Assembly: GCA_024195265.1 (NCBI GenBank)
Contig: JAJLRJ010000005.1
Location: 44,565,587-44,629,586, forward strand
Length of the DNA: 64,000 nt
Reading direction: 5' to 3'
Source: Dendrophyllia cribrosa
Taxonomy: Eukaryota > Cnidaria > Anthozoa > Scleractinia > Dendrophylliidae
Shown: piece after piece, positions 8,301 through 18,340 of the stretch
Position numbering within the stretch: position 1 is the stretch's first letter
Layout: each line of letters starts with the position of its first letter
The notes under the pieces: model-generated
What the model was told of the DNA's origin: nothing
Databases searched by the model: none
What the model saw: the letters and a program-made list of their open reading frames with translations, nothing else
Position numbers and translations under genes: made by a program

Positions 8301-11120
8301 TCAACTGTTGCGCGCAAGAAAAGTTGCATTACTTTGTGCTGATGGTGTTTCAATGGAATTTGGGTGTTGACCACCGAGGGAGTTCGGGAGGATTAAATAT
8401 GTTTGCGTTTTTTTTTCCTTCCCTTGACCTTAGCTACTTTGGATTACAAAACTACGGTGCATGTTGGTCTGGAGAAACCGCTGGTCAAACATACAGTCGT
8501 GATGGTCCCGCAGAAAACTGTAAAAGTGGAGTAGGGCTGAGCCAGTTTACTTACTTTGTGTATAAATTTCACGACTACGGGGACAAGGGTTAGTCTTTCA
8601 GTGTTATAACTTGCTTTATTTCGCCACTTTCTCAACCAGTCAGAAGTAAAGCCAAAACCAATCGTAACTTGCTCGCACGCGCTTTCCTACGCTTGGCTTC
8701 GGCAAGATGTATTTGCTTTGAATTCTGATATTTTTAGGATTGCCTGCGTCTACTAGTGAGTGATAACTTTGGTTTTGACTTAAGAGCGCTTTTTTTTATT
8801 GAGTGTCGAAAGTAATTTCGCGATTGCTTTGGTTTTGCATTGCCACGTTTTGTGATTGGTTAAAAAATCTCGCACCACTTTATCAACCAATCAGAAGAAA
8901 AACCAAAACCAATCGTGACTTGTTCGCACGCGTTTTCCCGCGCTTGGCGCCGGCTACATGTTTTTGCTTCGAGTTCTGATTGGTTCTTTGGATTGCCTGC
9001 CTCTGTTGTGATTGGCCAGAATAATTGCTTTCGTTTTGGGTTTACGAACGTTTCATCTGAAAACCGCTTTACTGCGCCTTTCAATAACATGCGGAATTTG
9101 AGATTCAAATCTCCACCAACGGTTGCGTTATTCGCTGCCGCCAATCAAAATTAATACGAAAGCCAACGGACCATGTAAAAAAGAAACAAACAAAATAGAT
9201 CGAAATCTACCAATCATAATGCACGGATGTGACCTTTTGAACTAATTGAAGTGAAGATCTGTTTTCTGAGAGGTAAGCCAAGATGATTGACGGCAGTGTA
9301 AAACGCAACTGTTGGTGGAAATTTGAATTTCAAATTCCACATGTTGTTGAAAGGCGCAGTAAGACAATTAAAAGCCACTCTGTTTTTTTTTTTTTCATTA
9401 TTCATTTAGATCCTGGATGCAGGGAAAAATGGAAAGCGCAGAGCAACTTTTGTCTACGCGTGTTGTCAAACGACAGCTTAACCGAGCACGAGATGAAAGG
9501 TTACTGCCACGAAAACGGAGGAAAGTTGGTGCATTTGGCGAATAAAAGCAGTTTTCGTTTAGTCGAACAGTTTCTCTACACGATGCAGTTGAATTCAGAA
9601 ACCAATTCATCTAGATGCGTTGTTGTTGGCTCTGCAATCCTCGGCGCAACACATACTTGTGCAGTTAGAGATTCTGATCAGTGGAAAATGGAGCCATGCT
9701 ATGCGAACAACTGCGATTATTTGTGCTTGGCGCCCAGAGGTAATATTTTAGAGGGACATAAATATAAGTTCCTCGGACGTTAATGTTTATCATGATGGTG
9801 GGCAATTGAAAATGTGTGGCGCTATCTAGTCCTGTTGCCAGGACTGACCTAACTCCCTTGGGTACACAATCCCTAAGGAGTTTACACATCCGCCACAAGC
9901 TTGAACTCGACGATAATCCCAGGACGCGCTTTTATACTCTCTTTAGACAACTTGTGCAGCGATGATTGATTAAATTTAGTTGTAATTTAATTTTAGCCAA
10001 ATGTCAATTTTTAAAGGAACGACTCTCATAACTAGCGTTAAGCTCCTACTAGGGTGGGGTGGGGTTTGTTAATCCCCTATGTATAGGGTTGGGTTATTTG
10101 AGTCCACTGGCACTACGCGTTATCTAGTTAATTGCTGCCGGTTATCAGGTCAGTATCACATGTCCATGCGGACATAGGAATAACATGAAAATGAAACTCG
10201 AGAAATAACGTAGAAATCACCGCAACATAAGCAGTAAGGGCACACAACCGAGAGAAGAAAAAGTTATTTTCTTGTCCCTGGTAAAGGTGTCAGTACTCTT
10301 CTGTGGTACTGTTTATTATGCTGTACAAGGTGGTTCAAACTCTTGATTTTAAAGTGTAACCGGCATTTAAATGAAAGCTACTGAGTAATACTTTCCTGTG
10401 TTTTGTTTATTATGCTGTACAAGGTGGTTCTAATTTTTGAGTCTGTGGATATAATCCTAAAGTGTGACCATTCAAATGAAAGCTACTGAGCAGTATTTCC
10501 TGTGGTACTGTTTATTATGCTGTACAAGGTGGTTCTAACTTTTGTTTCTGTGAATAAAATCATATAGTGTGAACATTCAATTGAAAGGTGTTAAGCAGTA
10601 CTTTCCTGTGGTGTTGTCTATTATGCTGTACAAGGTGACTCGCAAACATCCTGAGGTGTGACCATTCGCTTGAACATTTTTAACAATACCTTTATGTGGT
10701 GTTTTTTCTTACCAAATTTAACGAAATGAACCTTAACCCGTTTTAAAATAAGGTAACTATGGCAATGAAACAATTTTATTTTGTGTTTTCCAACCAGTAA
10801 GACACCTCTGCCCTCCCCCCAGCCCTCTTTATCGAATAAAATATAGGAGGTACAGTCCTGGAATGCGTCGATTTCTGAGCTCTCTGATGCCGAAAAACAT
10901 ATTTGACAAACTCCACCAGCAATGTTTCAACTTGCATTCTTGTACGCTTAGTGCAGAGCAAACTGTGAAAGCGATTATTAACGCCATGAGTTTACCAAAT
11001 GAACTCCACGTGAAATTCTCAAGTAAGCGGGGACTTCTTTCTTTACTGCCGTCATCTGTCTTCAGTCCGCAGCTGTTCTCTGGAAAGTACAAAGAAATGA
11101 TAAGGACATCAATTTTATAA
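5393..11120 (+). CDS. Secreted WSC-like / C-type lectin-like protein, five exons
   Basis: Joined model: 5393-5450, 7093-7252, 8434-8588, 9410-9739, 10798-11120; all phases agree and it gives 341 residues. Exon 1 is a signal peptide (MFILVAEIFILCQAFSLA). Exons 2-3 form a WSC-like module: VGCYLDSG, then MKWDDIAAVIDWC, then YFGLQNYGACWSG and a later Cys. Exon 4 is an atypical C-type lectin-like domain: CREKW, FCLRV, YCHENGGKLVHL, a Cys pair and CDYLCLAP. Exon 5 adds ~107 basic residues that I do not recognise. There is no transmembrane segment, so the product is probably secreted and may bind carbohydrate; canonical sugar-binding EPN/WND motifs are not visible. Exons 1-4 are well supported; exon 5 rests on an acceptor (CAACCAG) and frame only. 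A LINE tail ends 160 bases upstream of the ATG. Confidence 0.72.
5951..6347. mobile_element. Foldback/MITE-like inverted repeat in intron 1
   Basis: Arms are imperfectly complementary over most of the ~400 bases: AATATCACGCTAGCATGGCA at 5951 matches the reverse complement at 6328-6347, and the inner CATACATTTCTTTG pair flanks a small hairpin (GGACGGGCA...TGCCCGTCC) at the centre. No coding capacity. Looks like a non-autonomous foldback transposon. Confidence 0.8.
6447..6960. repeat. Tandem repeat, ~107-bp unit, about five copies
   Basis: The phrase TTTGAGTCTGTGGATGAAAT recurs about every 107 bases, each time followed by a GTGTGACCATT and ACTTTCCTGTGGTAC segment. Central copies are nearly identical; the last is diverged and breaks up by ~7000. 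Related monomers occur at 10290-10680, 34540-34860 (opposite orientation), 39230-39360 and 47590-47670. Confidence 0.9.
7253..7680. other. Intron 2 of the WSC/lectin gene, low-complexity
   Basis: Contains a T run near 7362 and purine-rich and pyrimidine-rich blocks (7480-7590). No gene or known repeat recognised. Confidence 0.4.
7681..7950 (+). mobile_element. tRNA-derived SINE (degenerate)
   Basis: Starts with a tRNA-like head: GTGAGCTAGTGGTTCGG resembles a Pol III A box, and TGGGTAAAGTCCCGC sits where a B box would be. The body (CTAGCTGGAGTTGTTTC, GGCCACGCTTGTAAGATAGC, then GGGCCCACC and GAGGGTAAATAAAGG) matches a SINE body I know as common in cnidarian genomes. No coding sequence. Lies in intron 2 of the WSC/lectin gene. 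Confidence 0.65.
7953..8330. mobile_element. MITE-like element with a nested palindromic insert
   Basis: The outer part is complementary at its ends: GGTGCAACTTTCCTTGCAACG on the left against GTTGCGCGCAAGAAAAGTTGC on the right. The middle (about 8050-8250) is an unrelated AT-rich palindromic stretch dominated by TTTAAG/CTTAAA motifs, as if a second small element had inserted. Confidence 0.6.
8611..9075. mobile_element. One full and one partial copy of a ~290-bp MITE family
   Basis: Hallmarks are ATTGAGTGTCGAAAG near the left end, AACCAATCAGAA, GCGCTTGGCGCCGGC and an end in AAAACCGCTTTA. A 5'-incomplete copy occupies ~8611-8760 and a fuller one ~8777-9070. Other members lie at 46430-46560, 50755-50938 with 52831-52925, and 52121-52402. 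Confidence 0.7.
9740..10289. other. Intron 4 of WSC/lectin gene, no feature recognised
   Basis: Ordinary AT-rich sequence; nothing supported. Confidence 0.4.
10290..10680. repeat. Diverged monomers of the ~107-bp repeat family
   Basis: Several copies of GTTTATTATGCTGTACAAGG followed by TTTTGAGTCTGTGGAT-like text. Same family and orientation as 6447-6960, more diverged. Confidence 0.75.
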
Positions 11121-11253
11121 AGCTGCAAAGCAGGTCAAACATTCTACAGGACTGGACTGAGTTTGATCGGCTTCAGTCGATATGATTTATATGATTTATT
11201 TTATATATATCATTTCACATTCAGTCTTTTTCTCAGCCATCTTTGTTTTAAGC

Positions 11254-12255
11254 AACCTCGTTCCCAGGGCTTTTCCCTTCGAGAGAGGGGCGGCGGGAAA
11301 AGACCCTGGCATCGGCTGGTCACGTGGTGTTCTTAAATAACAATTATAACACTAATGTATGCATTCCTGTGGTTAATCCTGTATTTTTATTGGTTGGTGG
11401 AATTTGCTCAAAAATTACATTAGCATTGCGATTTCTAATTTCGACCTAGAAACATCGCCATTGTGGCTCATAAAATCAAGTAATTGTAAGTAATATGGGG
11501 GTGGCAGGTCTGCACGACTCTTACCTCATGTTTTAAATGCGATTTGCTCCTTCTATATGTTTTGAACGGGTATTCTACATTTAGCCGTTTGTTAAGGAGG
11601 ATTTTAGTGACTGTAGAGTGTAGACTGAATTTTTAAACCGTTTAAAAGCCGACGGACTAGAGGTCAAGTCTGTCGGTTGTAGTTTCCCGTGGTGTCGCGC
11701 TTGTAGATTTTGACCTCATTTTAGCGTCCTTTTTTGCCTGGCGGTTGTGTATTGTTTTCGCCATTAGTATTGGCATGTAGATTTTTATGTAGGAAAGGTT
11801 TGAATTTCTCTAACTTTTCTCTCTGAAATACCGGACATGACAGGATCTGAAATGATCTGTTGGCCGTGAATGTCTTTCCTGCTATTTATGTCACGCTGGG
11901 CCCAGCTATTTTAATTTTCATGATCCAAGCTTTATAGCAGAGAGAGTTGTAGCTTAATAAGCTATTCAACTTGAAGAGAGTTGAAGTTTGTCTCAGTCAA
12001 GGCTGTAATTTTAGCTTCCTTTCGCTCCGCTTTATAGCTGCGTGGAGCTCGCTGCCGGTTTATACTAAAACCTCCGTTGTCGATTTTGACAGTCTGGCGA
12101 GTGCTTCGTTTACGCCACAGATTTCATTCAGGCAAGACCATGGTTTCGGTTTACCTCTCGAACCTCGTCAGTTGCCGGGTTTGTATTTGCTAGTTGCTAC
12201 CTTTTTAGCAACGCATATTTTTGTTGAGAACGGTCAAACCATTCTGCTCGACTGA
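11254..12255. repeat. Left arm of a ~1-kb inverted repeat flanking the DIRS element
   Basis: The inner ~750 bases (about 11500-12255) are complementary to 17366-18170; for example CTTCCTTTCGCTCCGCTTTA here versus TAAAGCGTAGCGAAAGGAAG there. The outermost ~70 bases (CCCTTCGAGAGAGGGGCGG at 11277) also pair with 18262-18340, while ~11327-11495 has no partner. The arms are diverged by scattered substitutions and indels, so this is an old inverted element rather than an assembly artefact. Confidence 0.85.
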
Positions 12256-12263
12256 TAATTTTC

Positions 12264-12446
12264 AATTCTATAGCATGTTGCACTCCGAATTCACTAATTG
12301 GTCTTGGCCTCAAATATATAGAAATACCAAAGTCATTAAAAGCGAAAATATGCAGCGCGAAAAAGTTTCCACAAAAGGTCATGCATACCAGAAATGGACC
12401 AGGCAATCCCATAAGCCTAGGCGCCAGCATCGAGCCGGCGGCCATT
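12264..12446. repeat. DIRS left inverted terminal repeat
   Basis: Begins AATTCTATAGCATG and ends ...CCGGCGGCCAT; the shared portion from GAATTCACTAATTGGTC on is the reverse complement of the right repeat. The first ~25 bases are specific to the left end and are matched in the internal complementary region. Confidence 0.9.
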
Positions 12447-12516
12447 TTCACTTTGCGAGTGTTTGGTTTGACCGCCCTTTATTCTGTACAAGCTTTTTGG
12501 GAGTTTTTTGGCTACA

Positions 12517-13770
12517 ATGGATGAAGAAAGTGTGTCTTATCACGAGTCTACGGGCTTGGTAACTGATGAGGCTTCGCCTACATCCCCAAGGGGATCGTTG
12601 AATGGCGATTCTACGCTGGAAAGAGGCGAACTAACCGGCGCCTCGCAGGATCAGTCGGCCTTGCAAGAAACCCGTTTGTCAATGAACGGTTTCTCGCCTG
12701 CTTCGAACGAACGGCAAACCGGCCAAAAGAGATCCTACGCAGCTAGTCTGCTCAGCGTTGCAGCCCCTAGCTGCCTTTCTGACCGGGATAAGGAACCCTT
12801 GAGCAAAGTCGCTAAGGTTTCCGAAGGCGGTTCTACCGACCCCTTTGCCTCAGCCTTATTGGCGGCAAAAGAGGAGGCGAAGAAACACGCTTCTAAAGTG
12901 ACAGTAGTCGATGAAACTCCTCCGCCTTCTGGCTCTACAAATACTCGTTATTGTATGTGGAATATCGATACGGATCTCAAGGAAATCATTGATATTTATT
13001 TCCGATCGTGCATGGAGGACAAAGCTCATAACGAGCTCGTCAAACAATTCCCAAAGCCCGACGTTCCTGCCCTCCATGTCCCAGAGCTTGATAAATGGCT
13101 TGTCCTTATTCAAGGTAAGCAGTCTCTAGCTAATCTTCGCTGGGAACAGGATCTCCAAGTGACGGAAAGAAACTATATGGATGCAGCAGGTCCACTTTGC
13201 ATCCTTCTCCAGCATTTGAAACGGGACCCTCAGGCTCTTCAGGTCGGTGAGGCAATCAACCTGGTTCTCAAAAGTCTCCGCTTGCTGGGACATGCTGTGG
13301 CTACAGTCAACAAACACAGACGCCAGGATATTGTTAAGTCCTCACATATTACTGACATAACTGAGCTTGGAAAACACTCTGATTCTATGCAAAAGTACCT
13401 CTTTGGTGAATCTAAAGCCAAGGAACTTAACTTTGTTGGTGAATTGGCTGAGAAAGTTTCTAAAGCCATCCAGCCTCAAAGCAAGAAAAACCAGTTCAAA
13501 AAGAGATCTTTTAGAAGCAGTACTTCAACAACTATTCAAGGGCAGAATGATCAATCCTCTCACCAAGCCCATTCGCCTTCCGGAAATCAAAGCAGTCAGA
13601 GCTTTAACAGGAAAAGGCCCTACGATAACAACCGGCCTTTTCGGAGGGCCCCCTCCCAAGGGAAGCCTTCCCTGGGAGGGGCGGACCGAAGGCTTGCGTT
13701 CGAACAGAAGTCCAACAAACAACCCACACAAGCTCCCAACAGGATCTACATGCAAGGAAAACAGAGGTAA
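12517..13770 (+). CDS. DIRS ORF1, Gag-like protein
   Basis: 417 residues from ATG 12517 (MDEESVSYHES). The N-terminal ~150 residues are acidic and low in complexity; the middle (about residues 150-310) is a helical region with LDKWLVLIQGKQSLANLRWE and LKSLRLLGHAVATVNKHRR; the C-terminus is basic and rich in Q, S, N and R, suited to RNA binding. By position and composition it is the putative capsid-like ORF1 of DIRS elements, which usually has no zinc knuckle; none is seen. Its 3' end overlaps the start of the recombinase-frame ORF (from ~13367). Confidence 0.8.
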   Translation: MDEESVSYHESTGLVTDEASPTSPRGSLNGDSTLERGELTGASQDQSALQETRLSMNGFSPASNERQTGQKRSYAASLLSVAAPSCLSDRDKEPLSKVAKVSEGGSTDPFASALLAAKEEAKKHASKVTVVDETPPPSGSTNTRYCMWNIDTDLKEIIDIYFRSCMEDKAHNELVKQFPKPDVPALHVPELDKWLVLIQGKQSLANLRWEQDLQVTERNYMDAAGPLCILLQHLKRDPQALQVGEAINLVLKSLRLLGHAVATVNKHRRQDIVKSSHITDITELGKHSDSMQKYLFGESKAKELNFVGELAEKVSKAIQPQSKKNQFKKRSFRSSTSTTIQGQNDQSSHQAHSPSGNQSSQSFNRKRPYDNNRPFRRAPSQGKPSLGGADRRLAFEQKSNKQPTQAPNRIYMQGKQR

Positions 13771-13802
13771 GCCTTCTCCATTCTCATTCACCTTCCCCCC
13801 TT

Positions 13803-15725
13803 CCCTTTGTCCACGTCAACTTAGAGGACATCCCCAGGGCGGGGAGGCTAAAGTATTTTCTCCAGAACTGGGAACTCCTAACATCAGACCAATGGACTAT
13901 CAACACTGTGAGGGGTTACAAATTAGAGCTGACAGGGGTTCCCAGGCAGTCAAGGCTGCCCGCCCCACATCCTTTAAATGCCAGTCAGTTGGCCTTAGTA
14001 GAGGACGAGATTGCCAGCCTCTTAGACAAGAGAGCCATACGTCAAGTCCCCTACCACAGCAACCTCTTTTACAGCAACCTTTTCCTAGTGGAGAAAAAAG
14101 GGGGCGGGCAGCGTCCAGTGATAAACTTGTCCAAGCTAAACTCTTTTGTATGCCACCATCATTTCAAAATGGAGGACTTGAAGGTGGTTGCGGACATTCT
14201 TCGCCCTTTCGACTTCATGTGCAAAATAGACCTCAAGGACGCATACTTTGCTGTCCCCATCCACCCGGCACACCAAAAGCTTCTTTGCTTTCAATTAAAA
14301 AATGTAACTTACCAGTTCAAATGCCTACCTTTCGGTCTCACTTCAGCACCTCGGGTCTTCACAAAAGTGCTGAAGCCCCTGGTAGCCTATGTCAGGAGAC
14401 TGGGTCTAAGGATTTGTATTTACATAGACGACATACTAATCCTAAATTCTCAGAGGGAGGGAGCTATAAGAGATGCGTCTCTACTGATTTACCTGTTGGA
14501 GAATCTGGGGTTTGTTGTGAATATGGACAAATATATTCTACTCCCTTCACAGGAAATGGAATTCCTAGGTGTATTGGTCAACTCCATAACCATGAGCCTT
14601 TCCCTCCCAGACAGCAAAGTTTTAAACCTCCAGAAGGAATGCAGAAGTCTTCTAAGTTCCAGGAGTGCTTCACAGTCAGATCTAGCACACTTAATTGGAA
14701 AAATGGTAGCAGCAAAGGCAGCTGTTTTCCAGGCTCCACTCCATTACAGAGCACTTCAACACCTGAAGAATTCCTTAGACCACCAGGGAGTTCCCCTCCA
14801 TCAGAAGGTAATTCTAGACATAGAGGTTCGATTAGACCTAGATTGGTGGATAACCAACCTGCCTACGGCCAACTCCAGGCCAGTGAAGCCCCTCCTTCCA
14901 AATATGCTTATCCAATCGGATGCTTCGGGGTCGGGTTGGGGGGCGGTGTGCAACGGGATCGGGACAAGGGGAACCTGGTCTCTTCACGAATCCTCACTTC
15001 ACATAAATTGCCTGGAGCTGCTGGCAGCCACCTATGCAATCAAGGCCTTCACCAAATCCCTGAACAATGTCCATGTCCTAATACAAATGGACAACACATC
15101 AGCTATAGCTTATGTAAACAAAATGGGGGGAGCCAAGAGGAGTGTGTTAGACAAACATGCTCGTTCCCTCTGGGAGTGGTGCCTCGCAAGGAAAATCACT
15201 CTTCGAGCGGAGCACATCCCGGGTCGACTGAATGTTGTGGCAGATGCAGAGTCTCGAGCAAAACCAGATGCAGCGGACTGGAAGCTCGATTCAAGAGTGT
15301 TCAAGGTTCTGAATCACAGTTTCGGTCCCTTTACGATAGACCTTTTTGCCAACAGGAACAATACTCAGTTGGAGAGATTCTACAGTTATCTGCCAGATCC
15401 CCTAGCGGAACAGTTCGATGCCCTAGTTCAACCTTGGAGGGAGGAGAATGCTTACGCCTTCCCCCCTTTCAATTTGATCAGCAAATGCCTGAGGAAGATA
15501 GGCCTCGAAGGAGCAGCTCTGTTGATCGTATGCCCAGTGTGGCCAGCCCAGGCGTGGTACCCCCACCTTCTGCAGCTGCTCACAGACAATCCAGTTTTGC
15601 TTCCGTCCCACAACGATCTGCTGTTAAACCCAATAGGGGACAGACATCCAATGATCACCAACAACTCCCTGCCACTAGCAGGATGGAGAGTCTCAGGGAT
15701 CACCTCTCATCAGAGGGCATATTGA
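13803..15725 (+). CDS. DIRS reverse transcriptase / RNase H polyprotein
   Basis: Read in frame from at least 13803; no ATG near the beginning, so it is probably expressed by frameshift or reinitiation. Conserved landmarks: WELLTSDQWTINTVRGYKLE, KIDLKDAYFAVPIHP (RT motif A), LPFGLTSAPRVFTK (motif B), CIYIDDILIL (catalytic YIDD), MEFLGVLV, then RNase H with IQSDASGSGWGAV, LELLAATYAI and MDNTSAIAYVNK. After RNase H comes a conserved region (TIDLFANRNN, AYAFPPFNLI, VCPVWPAQAWYP) at the position of the methyltransferase-like domain of DIRS elements; I am unsure of its activity. No internal stop. Confidence 0.92.
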   Translation, partial: PFVHVNLEDIPRAGRLKYFLQNWELLTSDQWTINTVRGYKLELTGVPRQSRLPAPHPLNASQLALVEDEIASLLDKRAIRQVPYHSNLFYSNLFLVEKKGGGQRPVINLSKLNSFVCHHHFKMEDLKVVADILRPFDFMCKIDLKDAYFAVPIHPAHQKLLCFQLKNVTYQFKCLPFGLTSAPRVFTKVLKPLVAYVRRLGLRICIYIDDILILNSQREGAIRDASLLIYLLENLGFVVNMDKYILLPSQEMEFLGVLVNSITMSLSLPDSKVLNLQKECRSLLSSRSASQSDLAHLIGKMVAAKAAVFQAPLHYRALQHLKNSLDHQGVPLHQKVILDIEVRLDLDWWITNLPTANSRPVKPLLPNMLIQSDASGSGWGAVCNGIGTRGTWSLHESSLHINCLELLAATYAIKAFTKSLNNVHVLIQMDNTSAIAYVNKMGGAKRSVLDKHARSLWEWCLARKITLRAEHIPGRLNVVADAESRAKPDAADWKLDSRVFKVLNHSFGPFTIDLFANRNNTQLERFYSYLPDPLAEQFDALVQPWREENAYAFPPFNLISKCLRKIGLEGAALLIVCPVWPAQAWYPHLLQLLTDNPVLLPSHNDLLLNPIGDRHPMITNNSLPLAGWRVSGITSHQRAY

Positions 15726-16605
15726 GAGAAGCTACAGATATTCTCCTCTCTGCCCAACGCAGATCAACAAATGCTCAGTACAAGTCCTGTTGGGCAAAGT
15801 GGTGTAGCTGGAGTCGTCAACGACAAATTGATCCCTTTCGTCCAGCTGTGAGTGATTTAGTTCACTTTCTGACTGAGTTGTTTGAGCAAGGTAAACAGTA
15901 TTCTACAATTAATACTTATAGATCAGCTATTAGCTCCACAGTTCCACCCTTGGAAGGAACTCCCTTGGGTCAACACAAAATTGTGTGTAACTTTATGAGA
16001 GGGGTATTTAATAGGAGACCACCTAAACCCCGTTACTCTGCCACTTGGGAGGTTTCTCTGGTTACTGATCTATTTGAAAAGTGGCCAGATAACAGTATCT
16101 TAGATATCAAACGTCTCTCGAGGAAGTGTGCAATGTTACTTGCTCTAACAAGTGCAAAGCGTCAGTCTGATTTACATGCCTTGGATTTGGCATTCATGCA
16201 ATATTTACCAGAGGGTGTGGAGTTCAGGATTCCAGGGCTAACTAAGACCAGAGTTCCTGGAAAAGATGTCACATTCTTTTTCCCAGCCCTTAAAGGCAAT
16301 GTTCAGTTATGCCCAGTTGCCTGTCTGAAGGAATACATTAAGAAGACAGAAATTCACCGCAGCCATAGTGGTGTTAGTCAGCCCTTATTTTTAGCCACTC
16401 AGAGACCTTTTGGATTGCTGGGATTGACACCAGTGTCTTTAAGGCTCACTCAACAAGAGGCGCCTCTTCCTCTGCAGCAAGACAGTGTGGTGTATCAGTA
16501 AAAGATATCCTGACAGCAGCGGACTGGTCCCGGGAGACAACTTTCAATCGCTTTTATTACCGTCCTCGCCACTCTGTTTCCTTTGGCACAGCAGTCATTT
16601 CATAG
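15683..16605 (+). pseudogene. DIRS tyrosine recombinase, broken by a deletion/frameshift
   Basis: From ATG 15683 the frame encodes an SAM-like N-terminal domain (AQYKSCWAKWCSW, STINTYRSAISS) and the catalytic domain start (LALTSAKRQSDLHAL, holding the first catalytic Arg). Near 16405-16415 reading shifts: the original frame ends at 16501, while the next frame carries KAHSTRGASSSA (the His-x-x-Arg box), VKDILTAADWS and the RFYYRP segment with the nucleophile Tyr, ending at TAG 16603. A stretch between PLFLATQRPF and AGIDTSVF appears deleted. The same frame is stop-free upstream to 13367, overlapping the whole RT gene, as known for DIRS1 ORF2/ORF3. Confidence 0.88.
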
Positions 16606-16623
16606 GTCAGTTGCTTTGAACGA

Positions 16624-16739
16624 GACCAATTAGTGAATTCGGAGTGCAACATGCTATAGAATTGCAGATTGTGCTAGGCTACAAGGTAGCTGAAGTACAA
16701 TCAGAATTCTATTATTGTTGCACGAAGAATTCACTAATT
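16624..16739. repeat. DIRS internal complementary region
   Basis: First half (ending GCTATAGAATT) is complementary to the left terminus at 12264; second half (starting GCAGATTGTGCTAGGC) is complementary to the right terminus ending at 17146. This is the circle-junction template expected in DIRS elements and fixes both element ends. Confidence 0.9.
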
Positions 16740-16923
16740 CCCTCCCTCCCTCCCTATTTATATGACTACCGTGCCAACATTGTCCTTTTTATCTCGTTGC
16801 AGATTGGACTCATTTTGTCTACTGGTTCCAAGATCTTTGTTGCACTGTATTGTTTAAAAAGTTTTGTTATTAAAGATGCTTATCTTATTCCATAGTCTGT
16901 TTATTTTTGTTGTGGCAAAGTTC

Positions 16924-17146
16924 AATGGCCGCCGGCTCGATGCTGGCGCCTAGACTTATGGGATTGCCTGGTCCATATATGGTATGCATGACCTTTTGTG
17001 GAAACTTTTTCGCGCTGCATATTTTCGCTTTTAATGGCTTTGGTATTTCTATATATTTGAGGCCAAGACCAATTAGTGAATTCTTCGTGCAACAATAATA
17101 GAATTCTGATTGTACTTCAGCTACCTTGTAGCCTAGCACAATCTGC
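16924..17146. repeat. DIRS right inverted terminal repeat
   Basis: Reverse complement of the left repeat up to GACCAATTAGTGAATTC, then a right-specific end finishing ...TAGCCTAGCACAATCTGC. Confidence 0.9.
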
Positions 17147-17365
17147 AAACATGTTTTTATACCCTTGGTGGGGATCGAATTTCCTAAGCGTGTATTTCTT
17201 TGGAAGGCATTATTTAAAAATTTTAGCACTTTCTTCTCTTGGCTGAATTGAGGATATTTCTAAATGTGAGCGCTTTCGTTTCCTGCACATTCCTTCTTAA
17301 GTTCGGAATGGATGCTATTAAATCAGTGCGCAAGGGATAAAATACATGTTTGAAAATTATGTCGA

Positions 17366-18340
17366 GCAGAATGGTTTATTAACCGTTCTCAACAAAAATC
17401 CCGGGACAAAAATATGCGTTGCTAAAAAGGTAGCAACGAGCAAATACAAACCCGGCAACTGATGAGGTTCGAGAGGAGAACCGAAACCATGGTCTTTCCT
17501 GAATGAAATATCGGAGAAATAGTGGCGTAAACGAAGCCCTTGCCAGACTGTCAAAATTGACAACGGAGCAAGCTCCACGCAGCTATAAAGCGTAGCGAAA
17601 GGAAGCTAAAATGTCTAAAATTACAGCCTTGACTGAAGTAAACTTCAACTCTCTACAAGTTGAATAGCTTATTAAGCTACAACTCTCTCTGCTATAAAGC
17701 TTGGATCATGAAAATTAAAATCCTGCAAAGACAAATCTAAAATAGCTGGGCCCAGCGTGACATAAATAGCAGGAAAGACATTCACAGCCAACAGATCATT
17801 TCAGTCTGTCATTTCAGATCCTGTCATGTCCGGTATTTCAGAGAGAAAAGTTAGAGAAATTCAAACCTTTCCTACATAAAAATCTACATGCCAATACTAT
17901 TAAATGGCGAAAACAACACAACAACCGCCAAGCAAAAAAGGACGCTGAAATGAGGTCAAAATCTACAAGCGCGACACCACGGGAACTGAACTACAACCGA
18001 CAGACTTGACCTCTAGTTCGTTGGACGCGTCTTTTGAAAGGTTTTAAAATTCAGTCTGCACTCTACAGTTACTAAGATCCTCCTTAACAAACTACCCGTT
18101 CAAAACATATAGAGGGAGCAAATGGCATTAAAAACATGAGGTAAGAGTCGTGCAGGCCTGCCACCCCCATATTACACTCTCGTAACTCCCATCTTGCTTT
18201 TGATTATGCAGCTTCGATTTCACATCTAATTTATTACACCCAGGTTTTTCGGGTGTCCGATGGGCACGTGACCAGCCGATGCCAGGGTCTTTTCCCGCCG
18301 CCCCTCTCTCGAAGGGAAATGTCCTGGGAACGAGGTTGTG
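17366..18340. repeat. Right arm of the ~1-kb inverted repeat
   Basis: Complementary to 11254-12255 as described for the left arm. The DIRS element sits inside the loop, with ~8 bases of loop on its left and ~220 on its right. The outermost motif (TCCTGGGAACGAGG) is a dispersed repeat edge. Confidence 0.85.

Larger units (their letters stand above)
12264..17146 (+). mobile_element. DIRS-like tyrosine-recombinase retrotransposon
   Basis: All landmarks of the DIRS order are visible: inverted terminal repeats (12264-12446 and 16924-17146), an internal complementary region (16624-16739) that pairs with both outer ends, and three overlapping frames for a Gag-like protein, RT/RNase H and a tyrosine recombinase. 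The right terminal repeat is longer than the left, as in DIRS1. DIRS elements replicate through a circular DNA intermediate that the recombinase integrates, normally without target duplication; none is seen here. The recombinase frame is interrupted near 16410, so this copy is probably dead, though otherwise well preserved. Confidence 0.93.

Noticed and set aside
11254..18340. Assembly artefact explaining the long inverted repeat
   Set aside because: Arms differ by many substitutions, indels and an unmatched ~150-base segment, so they are genuinely old and distinct.
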